A stretch of 11,346 nucleotides of DNA from Gammaproteobacteria bacterium (GTDB taxonomy: Bacteria; Pseudomonadota; Gammaproteobacteria; GCA-001735895). Below are positions 1 through 7,352 of this stretch, piece by piece; within the stretch, counting starts at the first letter, position 1, and each line of letters starts with the position of its first letter. Under the pieces are notes generated by a model. That model was not told the origin of the DNA. It worked only from the letters and a program-made list of their open reading frames with translations, and made no database searches. The DNA lies in assembly GCA_029882955.1 (NCBI GenBank), contig JAOUJX010000095.1, positions 1 through 11,346 on the forward strand, read 5' to 3'. Both the position numbers and the translations under genes were made by a program.

Positions 1-468
1 TTCCATCGCTATTTCGATATCTTCCCTGCGTCTCACCACACCCTGTCTTTCCAGGGCCATAGACATTAGCTTCGCAATACTTGATTTATTATCACTCGAG
101 GTCAGTTCTCGCGCTTTTTGAAAATCTGCTTCGACGAGTAGCGGTTGTAATTTATTCCACATTTTGCGATTAATCTCGCGCTCGTATGTCAGCTTGATGT
201 AGCGCTCGATTGATATCGCCAGTCCCAACGCAAAAACGATGAGAATAGGATACATAAACGTCCCACCGGTCTGGAAGAAAGTAATCACTGTATCCAGATA
301 GCTCATAGGATCGAAACCGCCCACCGCATCAGGATTGATCACTGCATCGGCAGCCGCATTGCTATCAACGACCGGTTCTACCGCGTTGCCAGCATCTGTG
401 CCGATGGTGGTAGATTCCGTACCCGTCGAGGTGCTCAGGTCACCCGTTGTGGTATTGTCTTCGCTCAT
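1..468 (-). CDS. MotA/TolQ/ExbB proton-channel family protein, N-terminal part (runs off the left edge)
   Basis: An open frame runs from ATG at 468 to the window edge, giving 156 residues with no stop. Residues 1-50 are a Ser/Thr/Asp/Ala-rich, probably disordered segment. A membrane-proximal helix around 55-67 follows, then a hydrophobic helix at about 70-88 (FMYPILIVFALGLAISIER), whose end matches the first transmembrane helix of TolQ/ExbB proteins. Residues 89-156 are a charged cytoplasmic helical region, also typical of the family. The rest, with transmembrane helices 2 and 3, lies outside. Family members form an inner-membrane pentamer that, with an ExbD/TolR partner, turns proton flow into work on periplasmic proteins. 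It is the last visible gene of the TPR operon, so a motor for that system (AglR-like) is the natural reading. The N-terminal extension is longer than in E. coli TolQ or ExbB. Family is clear; specific role is inferred. Confidence 0.88.
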   Translation of the reverse strand, partial: MSEDNTTTGDLSTSTGTESTTIGTDAGNAVEPVVDSNAAADAVINPDAVGGFDPMSYLDTVITFFQTGGTFMYPILIVFALGLAISIERYIKLTYEREINRKMWNKLQPLLVEADFQKARELTSSDNKSSIAKLMSMALERQGVVRRREDIEIAME

Positions 469-475
469 TATGAAA

Positions 476-480
476 CCCTC
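476..480 (-). promoter_or_regulatory. Ribosome binding site of the TolQ/ExbB-like gene
   Basis: On the minus strand GAGGG lies 7 nt before the ATG at 468. The 41-bp gap from the preceding gene is the longest within this operon, and this is one of its few good Shine-Dalgarno sites. It fixes the start and supports the long N-terminal extension being translated. Confidence 0.6.
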
Positions 481-509
481 AATATGTCGATATCTATCTT
501 TGTTAAGTT

Positions 510-794
510 TTAATTATGACTTAACTCGTAAAAATTAAGCTCTCTTAGAAACACTTCTTCATGCAAAGGTTTCATACTGTCATCAAACAGGCCTGACTGT
601 AGACTACTGGCTACGCCAACCTCAGAATTTTGCCACGGTATAATATAGAGTGATTTAGGTGCTTCCTGATTACCTATAATCGAGATGCCCGATAATTCTT
701 TGACTTCCGAATCTACTTTATTTTCCTGAGCCAGAACTGGAGACTTTAAAGTCATTCCGGCAATCACCAGACTGAATAAAATTCTAATAATCAC
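510..794 (-). CDS. Small exported protein of unknown function in the TPR/TolQ operon
   Basis: A 94-residue protein. The N-terminus is a classical signal peptide: hydrophobic core from about residue 2 to 16, then a PVLA-QE cleavage site near residue 22/23, leaving a mature periplasmic protein of about 72 residues. The mature part contains GISIIGNQEAPKSLYIIPWQ (about 36-55), which looks like the conserved core. An acidic C-terminal stretch follows, ending in an aromatic-rich ELNFYELSHN. There are no cysteines, no lipobox and no membrane segment after the signal. The start is GTG at 794, chosen because GGAGG lies 10 nt upstream and the signal peptide begins there; no ATG gives the full signal. 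It sits 19 bp after the small TPR lipoprotein gene and 41 bp before the TolQ-like gene, so it is probably a periplasmic accessory of the same machine. I do not know a named family. Confidence 0.8.
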   Translation of the reverse strand: MIIRILFSLVIAGMTLKSPVLAQENKVDSEVKELSGISIIGNQEAPKSLYIIPWQNSEVGVASSLQSGLFDDSMKPLHEEVFLRELNFYELSHN

Positions 795-804
795 AATTAT
801 AGTA

Positions 805-809
805 CCTCC
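805..809 (-). promoter_or_regulatory. Ribosome binding site deciding the GTG start of the 94-aa gene
   Basis: A perfect GGAGG on the minus strand, 10 nt before GTG at 794. The spacing is slightly long, but no ATG or TTG lies closer in frame. It makes the GTG the best start. Confidence 0.5.
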
Positions 810-813
810 GCCA

Positions 814-1425
814 TTATTTTACTCTTCTCTTTACATCTGCTACCCAGACGAAAACATTCTTGTCATCGGGGTTAATTTCCAGATAACGCTCAAACTGTTC
901 AAGAGCACATTCAAAATCATGCATATACAAATCACATAACACACCTAGATTGATCATAGCCGCAGTAAACTCGGGGTGATTCTCTCGTACCAGCTCATAG
1001 GCTGCTCTGGCTTCGTCGAATTTACCCTCTTTACGATACATCAAACCCAGCTCATTATTCGCGACGGGGTGCACAGGGTCCATCCGCAGAGCCATAACCA
1101 GATTTTTTTCGGCCTCTTCAACCTCACCAGTTTTTCGATACGCTATCGCAATATTAATATACGGTGCAATCAAGCGTTTTTCACGGTCAATAACTGATTT
1201 CAGCTTTTCTATCGCCGACGCATAGTCACTATTTTCCATCCTCTCCACCGCATCGATGAAGTCTTCCTCTATCGCCGCATCCAGTTGAATATAGGTCAAA
1301 TTTTCAGATGACGGGGAAGGCTTTACGACTGCTTCTTTTTCAACACGCGGAGACTGACTTCCAGCGCAGGAAATTAAAATCAGGCAACTTAATACTAATA
1401 CCCAAATACGACATGTTTTTATCAT
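814..1425 (-). CDS. Small TPR outer-membrane lipoprotein (GltE/AglT-like)
   Basis: A 203-residue protein from ATG at 1425. A hydrophobic signal ends in a lipobox LISC with the acylated Cys at residue 20. The +2 residue is Ala rather than Asp, so an outer-membrane lipoprotein is expected. A short linker rich in Ser/Pro/Lys follows, then three to four TPR-type helical repeats over about residues 65-195, with hallmarks such as AYRKTGEVEEAEKNL, NNELGLMYRKEGKFDEA and DPVHP/NPDD turn segments. The frame is open further upstream to 1497, but the extra 24 residues are basic, overlap the preceding gene by 68 bp and would bury the lipoprotein signal. The ATG at 1425, only 4 bp after the upstream stop, is therefore preferred. 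Small TPR lipoprotein next to a giant TPR protein and a TolQ-like protein is the GltE-GltD-AglR arrangement of Myxococcus; that homology is inferred. Confidence 0.85.
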   Translation of the reverse strand: MIKTCRIWVLVLSCLILISCAGSQSPRVEKEAVVKPSPSSENLTYIQLDAAIEEDFIDAVERMENSDYASAIEKLKSVIDREKRLIAPYINIAIAYRKTGEVEEAEKNLVMALRMDPVHPVANNELGLMYRKEGKFDEARAAYELVRENHPEFTAAMINLGVLCDLYMHDFECALEQFERYLEINPDDKNVFVWVADVKRRVK

Positions 1426-1429
1426 GGCC

Positions 1430-4400
1430 TTATTGCCCCGCAGTTTCCGATAAGGACTGGTTTTCTGTCGAGTCCTCGGTTTCACTAACCGCTTCATTGA
1501 TGATTTCCGGCGGCTGTATCAAAGTAATAACAGCGCTATCCTGCTCGGTTTTTGCATAACGCGCAGGCAGTAACACCGACAGCTTTGCAATACTCTTATC
1601 TATCCACTGGTTATAGACGCCAATATCCAGTAATTCCATATTTTTTTCATGGACGTCAATCGCCTTTACCTCAAAAGGATACGCCTGCTCTTCTATAACC
1701 AGCTCATATTGTTCCAGCTCTTCGTCATTCAGATTTGTCGGTCTTTCCGATTCAACCAGTGACACACTAAAATTAAAGTATATTTCGGCGAGGTAAAAAG
1801 TCGCCGCCGCGGTAACATCACCAACCTGATAATCGACCAATTTCGCAAATGTATCGATCGCAAGGCTCATGCGTTCCTTCTTCCTGGCCAAATTTTGTTT
1901 GAAAGGTTCCACCAGGGCCACGTCCGTAAACGCATCCCATTTGGGTACTGCTAACACTAAAGCGGCATGAGCAGCTAGATACTGGGTTCTGTCCGTACGT
2001 CCAGCGCCACCGGTAGCGTCGATTTCGACAATTTTTTCAAGCTGAGCCAGATATTCACTCCGATTATTCTGCTGCTGATATATATCGGCCATTTTCTGAT
2101 GAATTTCTAGCGCCTCCTCGATAGGATCCGGGAAATAGGTAACCAGTTTTTGATAGCTCAATAGCACTTTATCTTTCGCATCGGCCATTTCATACAGTTC
2201 GGCAGCCTGGTATAGCGCCTCACGGCGTAAGGCGTCGTTGTCCGGATTTTCTCTTTCTATCCGTTCAAATTCCGCTGCCGATAACAAATAACGACCATCC
2301 TCTTTATAAACAATAGCCAGTTTCTTGGTAATATCAGGCAGCAGCTCATGCTGTGGAAAACGCTTTCTGAAACCTTCGAGCAGGCTGGCAACATTCTTCC
2401 ACTGTTTCAGCATTAACAATGAGGCGGCAGCATCGTATTCGGCCGTCGGACGAATTTTCGAATTGGGTACCACTTTGGCTACCCGCAGGAAATGATCTGC
2501 GGCTAACTGATGGTCTTCCAGCTTAAGCGCCTGCTCACCCTGCTTATAAATTGAAGCAGCTAAATTCTCGTTAAGCGAAACGTAACTTTCATCATTTATA
2601 TCAGTCAGAACTATGGTTTCGCTATAAGCGACTTCGGCCTCTTCATAATTAGCGAGATTAAATGAAGAATGTGCCACTGCCATCCAGGCAGACCGCAACA
2701 GCTTCCTGTCGGTATTGGGATAGGCTTCTATCGCGCGTCTACCATAGACTATGGTTCGCTCGAAATCCTCAAGCCCGTATAGATCTTCGACAGCAGCCAC
2801 CAGTACCACTGGAGCATTCTTATGCTGAGGAAAAGTCTCGAAGAAACGAATCGAGCTACGAACTATTTCACGCTTAATATGATTCCGTTGAGCCTGTTCA
2901 GCTAATTTATAATGTTCGCGGTAGGCATAAATTGCTGCGTAACCAGCGTTAGAAGATTCGCTATGCGGCGGATAGTCGTAGGCGGTGCGCTCATATTCAA
3001 TTGCCGCGTCTAAAAAGTCCTTATTCTCAAGCAATAAACCAGCCAATTGATTATTTAGGCGAGGCGCTTCTTCCTCTTCATAAAAAGCGACCAGGAATTC
3101 ACGATACCAGTAAATCGCCTCCTGATAATTGTTTACTTTTTCCTTCTCAAGCTTTTTGTTTTGATACAGTGCGTGATAATGGTTCGCCAGATCGGTCAGA
3201 TTACTTTTCATGAAGGCAAGTACGACCGGATGCTCATTAATATCGAAATAAGTCCAGAAATTTGAATCAGGGCTATAGGTTTTAGCAAAGCCTTTTTTAG
3301 TATCTATAACCAGTTTGGGGAAACCACCTTTGGCATAGATTTCTATAATGCGAATACTGAAATAAGGTGATTCACTCGATAATGGATTAAGGTCAACAAA
3401 GGTTTTGTAGGCATCTGCTGCATCAGCAAAACGCCGCTTGGTAAAATAATATTCCCCCAGGTGGCTATAAATTCCGGCCTCGTAGGGTCGATGACCGTAT
3501 CGATCAAAAAACTCGACAACCGACTTAGGGCCCTCAAGATAGGAGAAGCTTAAACTGATAACCCGATAGGTATCATTAATACGTTTCCTATCAATATTGT
3601 TATCCATATTTTCCAGCTCAAATCCATTATCAATTTTATAATCCAGCATCCTGATAAAAGCGTGTAGGGCTTCGTCATATAGCTCTTGCTTAAAGAATGA
3701 CCAGCCCAATTTGTAGAGCGACAACTCAAAGAACTCGGAATCTTCACCTCGCGCCACCACCGCCTGGTAAGTCTCTTCGGCATCAAGAAATTTTTTACGC
3801 GAAAAATAATATTCGGCCAGTCGAAATTGCGATTCATCGACATGGCGCGATTCCGGGTATTTCTCCATCAACAGCCTGATTGTATCCATCGCGATATCAA
3901 CCTGGCCCGTGTCTTCATAGGCGCGTGATAACTGGTATATAACCTGATCATTACGCTCGAATAGGGGATATTTCTCTAACAGGTTTTTATATATTTCGAT
4001 AGCTTCCATTGCACCGACGGTTTGTAAGTCCTGCCCTGCCTCAGCAGTCTCACCTTCAGGCAACTCCAACTGCTGACTAGACTCGCTGATTTCGACTTTC
4101 TCTCCCGCCCTTTCATCAAAAGCCGTATCACTTTCGTCTACTGCCGCAATAGGGCTGGCCTGATCAGTGACGCTTTGTTGCTTCAAGGTACTGCCATCAA
4201 CGAGCACGGGCACAGTTTTCGGCGTCTCTATCTCAGTGGCGGATTGCACCGCGCCGCTCTTTGTATCAGTCACGTTTGTTTGAGTGCTTGCAGTTGTCAG
4301 CGCCTCCGACTCGATGATTTGGGCATCTTCGTTGAATTGCTCTTTCTGAATTTTTAGATCAGCCAGGCGACGCAAGGCTTCCGGTGTCATTGCCGTATCC

Positions 4401-4609
4401 GGGGTATTTTCCAAAAAGTCCTGATAGCTCGCCAGCGCTTTTTCGAGACTATCGGTGACCTTTTCGTCTATCACCTCGAACTCGACATCTTCCAGGCTGG
4501 CGAGGGTCGTACTGTCGATGCCTGCGGCACAGGAAGCCAGCAGCCACACCAGCGCCAGGGCTAATCCCGCTTTACCAAAATTGATGCATTTGTAATTTTT
4601 CACAGACAT
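1430..4609 (-). CDS. Very large TPR lipoprotein (GltD/AgmU-like)
   Basis: A 1059-residue protein from ATG at 4609. A lipoprotein signal ends in LLASC with Cys at residue 27 and Ala at +2, predicting outer-membrane anchoring facing the periplasm. A first TPR-like helix pair lies at about 53-91, followed by an acidic, Thr/Ser/Gln-rich linker at about 97-199. A long superhelix of TPR/Sel1-like repeats follows from about 200 to 960, with clear repeats such as AIEIYKNLLEKYP, AMDTIRLLMEKYPES and LGWSFFKQELYDEAL. The C-terminus is again acidic and disordered. Its ATG overlaps the TGA of the upstream gene (TGATG), giving translational coupling; there is no recognisable Shine-Dalgarno. A TTG one codon earlier (4612) is possible but less likely. 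Size, TPR content and neighbours resemble GltD (AgmU) of the Myxococcus gliding complex. Role as scaffold between motor and outer membrane is inferred. Confidence 0.88.
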   Translation of the reverse strand: MSVKNYKCINFGKAGLALALVWLLASCAAGIDSTTLASLEDVEFEVIDEKVTDSLEKALASYQDFLENTPDTAMTPEALRRLADLKIQKEQFNEDAQIIESEALTTASTQTNVTDTKSGAVQSATEIETPKTVPVLVDGSTLKQQSVTDQASPIAAVDESDTAFDERAGEKVEISESSQQLELPEGETAEAGQDLQTVGAMEAIEIYKNLLEKYPLFERNDQVIYQLSRAYEDTGQVDIAMDTIRLLMEKYPESRHVDESQFRLAEYYFSRKKFLDAEETYQAVVARGEDSEFFELSLYKLGWSFFKQELYDEALHAFIRMLDYKIDNGFELENMDNNIDRKRINDTYRVISLSFSYLEGPKSVVEFFDRYGHRPYEAGIYSHLGEYYFTKRRFADAADAYKTFVDLNPLSSESPYFSIRIIEIYAKGGFPKLVIDTKKGFAKTYSPDSNFWTYFDINEHPVVLAFMKSNLTDLANHYHALYQNKKLEKEKVNNYQEAIYWYREFLVAFYEEEEAPRLNNQLAGLLLENKDFLDAAIEYERTAYDYPPHSESSNAGYAAIYAYREHYKLAEQAQRNHIKREIVRSSIRFFETFPQHKNAPVVLVAAVEDLYGLEDFERTIVYGRRAIEAYPNTDRKLLRSAWMAVAHSSFNLANYEEAEVAYSETIVLTDINDESYVSLNENLAASIYKQGEQALKLEDHQLAADHFLRVAKVVPNSKIRPTAEYDAAASLLMLKQWKNVASLLEGFRKRFPQHELLPDITKKLAIVYKEDGRYLLSAAEFERIERENPDNDALRREALYQAAELYEMADAKDKVLLSYQKLVTYFPDPIEEALEIHQKMADIYQQQNNRSEYLAQLEKIVEIDATGGAGRTDRTQYLAAHAALVLAVPKWDAFTDVALVEPFKQNLARKKERMSLAIDTFAKLVDYQVGDVTAAATFYLAEIYFNFSVSLVESERPTNLNDEELEQYELVIEEQAYPFEVKAIDVHEKNMELLDIGVYNQWIDKSIAKLSVLLPARYAKTEQDSAVITLIQPPEIINEAVSETEDSTENQSLSETAGQ

Positions 4610-6687
4610 CAATTGCTGGGTATATTATTCAAAATTGAAGAGTCTTTATCTAAGCTATCTCCCGCTGATGGCGCCTTCTCCTCGGTCTTCCGGGCTTCTT
4701 TTTCAAGCTCAAGTTGCTTTAGCCTTTCTTCTCGAAGCTGATTCTGTTCCTCGATTAACTTGTCCTGATCCGCCCCGGAAACCCGGTCATAGTTCTCTGC
4801 CAGCGCAAATCGCGCTTTAATCTGATAATCTTCGAGGCGCTTGCGACGACGATCCAGCTCATTCTCTGCCATAGTTTCGAGGAACCTGCCCTGTTTAGCC
4901 ATCACACCTTTCAACTTTCGTTGCGCGGCCAACAACCCGGTGCGGAGCCGCCTAATCACCGGCTGATATCCTTCGTAACTTTGCGTGGCAGCCTGGCGGG
5001 TACGAATAAAAGAGCTATATTGTTTTTTGAAAGCCTTCGTAGTCTCATCCAACGACAGCAAGTGATTATAAGCATCGGTCAGGCGCTGGTCATATTCGCT
5101 CTGTAAGCGCCACGACAACACACCGCGCAGACGTTTGACGCGATAAACCTGATCATCAGTCACTTTTGCAGGGTACTCGGCGATGTAATGCTCGAATGCC
5201 GTTATCCGGTCCAGCGCCAGGCGTTCGTCAGCAGTCGCCAGAAAATCTGGTCGCGGTGCGATTAATATATTCTTAATTTTACCCGCCAGGCTGTTACGTT
5301 GTTCCAGACGCAGTTTTGCCCTGGCATCGATCTTCTCGAAACGATCCCCGACTATGGGTAGCAAAGGCTCCTGGTAGGCTCGACGAATATCGATAATTTC
5401 CTCGAAAACCTTAAGATCAGCCAACCAGGTTTCGATCCGTATTTTCAAATCCGCCAAATCTCGATAATTGTTATACGATGTCTGAAAATCACTCGATGCC
5501 AACAGATCAAGCATATAACGGGTTTCCGGTGCATCGGGTAATTCGCGCAAATTGACTACCCAGTTTTCATCCTGCCCGGTTTCCTCATCGACTAATGCTT
5601 CAAGAAATTTTCCGCCACGAATCGCCTTTATCGAGTCATCGAGTCGGGATATTTCATAGACATACATATCCATTGCCTCGGCATACATATTGGCTGATTT
5701 CCCGTACGCCTGTAATTTTCCATAGGCATAAGGAACCGCCATTAGCGCTTCCTGCACCGAATGATTGGTTTTTTCTCTTTTATGCAGAATAGTCCAGGGT
5801 ACCAGGGCTCGATCATAGCGATCCAGAGCGGCTTCAGCCCAGCCCGCGCCCAGCAGTGCCTGGTTTGAGTAGGGACCATCAAGCCGAATTCTCTGAAAAT
5901 AGAGTCGAGCCTGTTCCGCATTGGCGGAATCGAGCAAACGATATGCGATTTTTAAATTGACTTTATCCTTAAGTGCCAACAGAGCTTTATCCCGGGTCTC
6001 CAGCCTGCCCAGCTCATCGAGTACTTCTAATCCCGGTAGTTCCTGCTGAGCCTGAATCAGCGCAATACCCAGGTTATACAATACATAGCCTTTTATCGAT
6101 GCTTCATTACGCAGGGAATCGAGAATATCGACGGCATTGCTAAATTGCCCGGTGCTAATATAGGCCAGAGCACGCAGATAAAGAACATCCACCTTGAAGT
6201 TTTCAGGCTCTACACCCCGGAGGTCTTCGACTGACTTATCCGGGTACTTCGTCATATCGACTTCATCGTGTATCAGATCGAGAGCATATAGCGCTCTTTC
6301 CGCATCGTTTTTACGAAAATACATTCGCGCAAGGTCCAGCGCAGCCAGATTGCGAGTTGCCAGGTCAATACCTCTACCGAGCACCGCCTGTATGGCTTTT
6401 CCCGCGCGCTTATCCATACGATATTGCAATTCTATATCGCCAACCGAAAACTCGGCCTGCCCCAAATTCAGGGATAACGGATCTAGATTGGATTCATCGA
6501 CCCTGTAATACTGTATTAGTTCGCTATCGAGCCGCTCCAGTGCCTCAAAATACTTATCCTGATAGGCGTAAAAAAGTACCTCGCCGAAATACAGATCACG
6601 TAGCTCGACACCTTTTAGCCCACTTGCCGCATAGCTTGACAGGCTGCATAAAAAAGCTGCGATAAATATTCCACTGCGTAACAACAT
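4609..6687 (-). CDS. Exported TPR-repeat protein with charged helical C-terminal tail
   Basis: A 692-residue protein from ATG at 6687, 3 bp after the upstream stop. A signal peptide (about residues 1-20, ending SSYA-AS, no lipobox Cys) sends it to the periplasm. The region from about 25 to 350 is helical with degenerate TPR repeats, recognisable in DLARMYFRKNDAERALYALD, ALAYISTGQFSNAVDILDSL and GAGWAEAALDRYDRALVPW. The middle (about 360-570) is helical without obvious repeats. The last 115 residues are very rich in Arg/Lys/Glu/Gln and probably form a coiled coil. The gene is translationally coupled to the giant TPR lipoprotein downstream through TGATG. I know of no named E. coli homologue. 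By position and type it could correspond to a periplasmic TPR component such as GltC of the Myxococcus system, but this is a guess; periplasmic scaffold protein is the safe call. Confidence 0.85.
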   Translation of the reverse strand: MLLRSGIFIAAFLCSLSSYAASGLKGVELRDLYFGEVLFYAYQDKYFEALERLDSELIQYYRVDESNLDPLSLNLGQAEFSVGDIELQYRMDKRAGKAIQAVLGRGIDLATRNLAALDLARMYFRKNDAERALYALDLIHDEVDMTKYPDKSVEDLRGVEPENFKVDVLYLRALAYISTGQFSNAVDILDSLRNEASIKGYVLYNLGIALIQAQQELPGLEVLDELGRLETRDKALLALKDKVNLKIAYRLLDSANAEQARLYFQRIRLDGPYSNQALLGAGWAEAALDRYDRALVPWTILHKREKTNHSVQEALMAVPYAYGKLQAYGKSANMYAEAMDMYVYEISRLDDSIKAIRGGKFLEALVDEETGQDENWVVNLRELPDAPETRYMLDLLASSDFQTSYNNYRDLADLKIRIETWLADLKVFEEIIDIRRAYQEPLLPIVGDRFEKIDARAKLRLEQRNSLAGKIKNILIAPRPDFLATADERLALDRITAFEHYIAEYPAKVTDDQVYRVKRLRGVLSWRLQSEYDQRLTDAYNHLLSLDETTKAFKKQYSSFIRTRQAATQSYEGYQPVIRRLRTGLLAAQRKLKGVMAKQGRFLETMAENELDRRRKRLEDYQIKARFALAENYDRVSGADQDKLIEEQNQLREERLKQLELEKEARKTEEKAPSAGDSLDKDSSILNNIPSN

Positions 6688-6690
6688 TAT

Positions 6691-7233
6691 TTACCAGTCT
6701 TGGAAGCTAATCGTCTGATCAGCCGAGTCGCCGCCAGTAATTTTGATTTCGACAAATTTCGGCCCAACCGCTTTGTTAACGGTAAAATCGGCCTCGCCTT
6801 TGAATTGCTCGCCCGACGCGTCACGACCCAAGAAACTGGCGATCAACGAATGATCCCCTGTGTTGATATTACCGGTGTAAATACGCTGAACACCACCTAA
6901 CCTTAATGCCTCTAGCTCCTTGAAAGTATATAAATGCTTGGCGACCACCTTGTCGTTAAGCTTAATCTGCATGGCATCAAGCACAAATTTCTTACCACTA
7001 TAGAGAGAAACAAACAACGAAACCTGGGTATTGGAGGGAAATAACAGTTTCTCTTCAAGCAGGCTTAGTTCGGTTGTCAGCTCGAGTACATCTTGCTTGA
7101 TATCCTGAACCTGCTCATCTAGTCCCTTTATCTGCTCTTGTGTCACTTCAGCCGCCTTCGCAAGGAAGGGTACAGCGCTTAAGGCAACTAGCGTGATTAC
7201 GAGTAATATTTTATTGATATATTTTATTTTCAT
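6691..7233 (-). CDS. Exported protein with coiled coil and C-terminal beta domain, first gene of the TPR/TolQ operon
   Basis: A 180-residue protein. The N-terminus is a clear signal peptide (basic start, hydrophobic core about 8-22, cleavage at AKA-AE near residue 27/28). Residues about 30-64 are a regular heptad-like coiled coil (QIKGLDEQVQDIKQDVLELT and on). The rest, from about residue 67, alternates hydrophobic and polar residues like a beta sandwich, with the segments VSLFVSLYSGKKFVLDAMQI and LRLGGVQRIYTGNINTGDHS that look conserved. There are no cysteines or catalytic motifs. ATG at 7233 has only a weak upstream Shine-Dalgarno. It is the promoter-proximal gene, 3 bp before the 692-aa TPR gene. 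Similar proteins may be misnamed in annotations; nothing here suggests DNA binding, as the protein is exported. It is probably a structural periplasmic component of the machine. Confidence 0.82.
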   Translation of the reverse strand: MKIKYINKILLVITLVALSAVPFLAKAAEVTQEQIKGLDEQVQDIKQDVLELTTELSLLEEKLLFPSNTQVSLFVSLYSGKKFVLDAMQIKLNDKVVAKHLYTFKELEALRLGGVQRIYTGNINTGDHSLIASFLGRDASGEQFKGEADFTVNKAVGPKFVEIKITGGDSADQTISFQDW

Positions 7234-7289
7234 AACTTTGGGCCTGGAGATCCTATATCGCTAGTGCGCAATTCCTAATAACGTCATAT

Positions 7290-7317
7290 ATTGTAGCCTG
7301 AGAATTCAGCTTAATAA
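7290..7317 (-). promoter_or_regulatory. Candidate sigma-70 promoter of the TPR/TolQ operon
   Basis: On the minus strand TACAAT (7290-7295) is a good -10 match, with a weak -35 candidate TTATTA (7312-7317) 16 nt upstream. Transcription would start near 7283 and give a leader of about 50 nt before the ATG at 7233. The -35 candidate lies inside a 13-bp palindrome (7308-7320, AGCTTA-A-TAAGCT read on the plus strand), which would suit an operator. This is the only gap over 60 bp upstream of six tightly packed genes, so a promoter is expected here; the exact boxes are tentative. Confidence 0.35.
7294..7311. repeat. Copy 1 of a shared intergenic element (AGCTGAATTC-TC-AGGCTA)
   Basis: Read on the minus strand this 18-bp stretch matches all 16 bases of the element at 8027-8042, apart from a 2-bp insertion (TC). 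It lies about 60 bp upstream of the first gene of the TPR/TolQ operon and abuts the candidate -10 box. It may be a binding site for a shared regulator or a chance or duplicated remnant. Confidence 0.4.
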
Positions 7318-7352
7318 GCTAAATAATTCCTAATTGCCCTATGTGATATTTC

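Noticed and set aside
335..538. Plus-strand ORF of 67 aa
   Set aside because: It is antisense to the start of the TolQ/ExbB-like gene and runs into the intergenic gap. The composition is low-complexity Ser/Val from the complementary Thr/Ser/Asp codons.
1426..1497. Upstream extension of the small TPR lipoprotein to 1497
   Set aside because: It would add 24 basic residues before a perfect lipoprotein signal and overlap the upstream gene by 68 bp. ATG at 1425 lies 4 bp after the upstream stop.
4610..4612. TTG start one codon before the ATG of the giant TPR lipoprotein
   Set aside because: The ATG at 4609 directly follows and forms the common TGATG overlap. The TTG adds only one Met and no better ribosome binding site.
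6194..6665. Two overlapping plus-strand ORFs of about 100 aa
   Set aside because: They are antisense to the signal peptide and TPR region of the 692-aa protein, rich in Arg/Ser/Pro as expected for complementary frames, with no domain or ribosome binding site.
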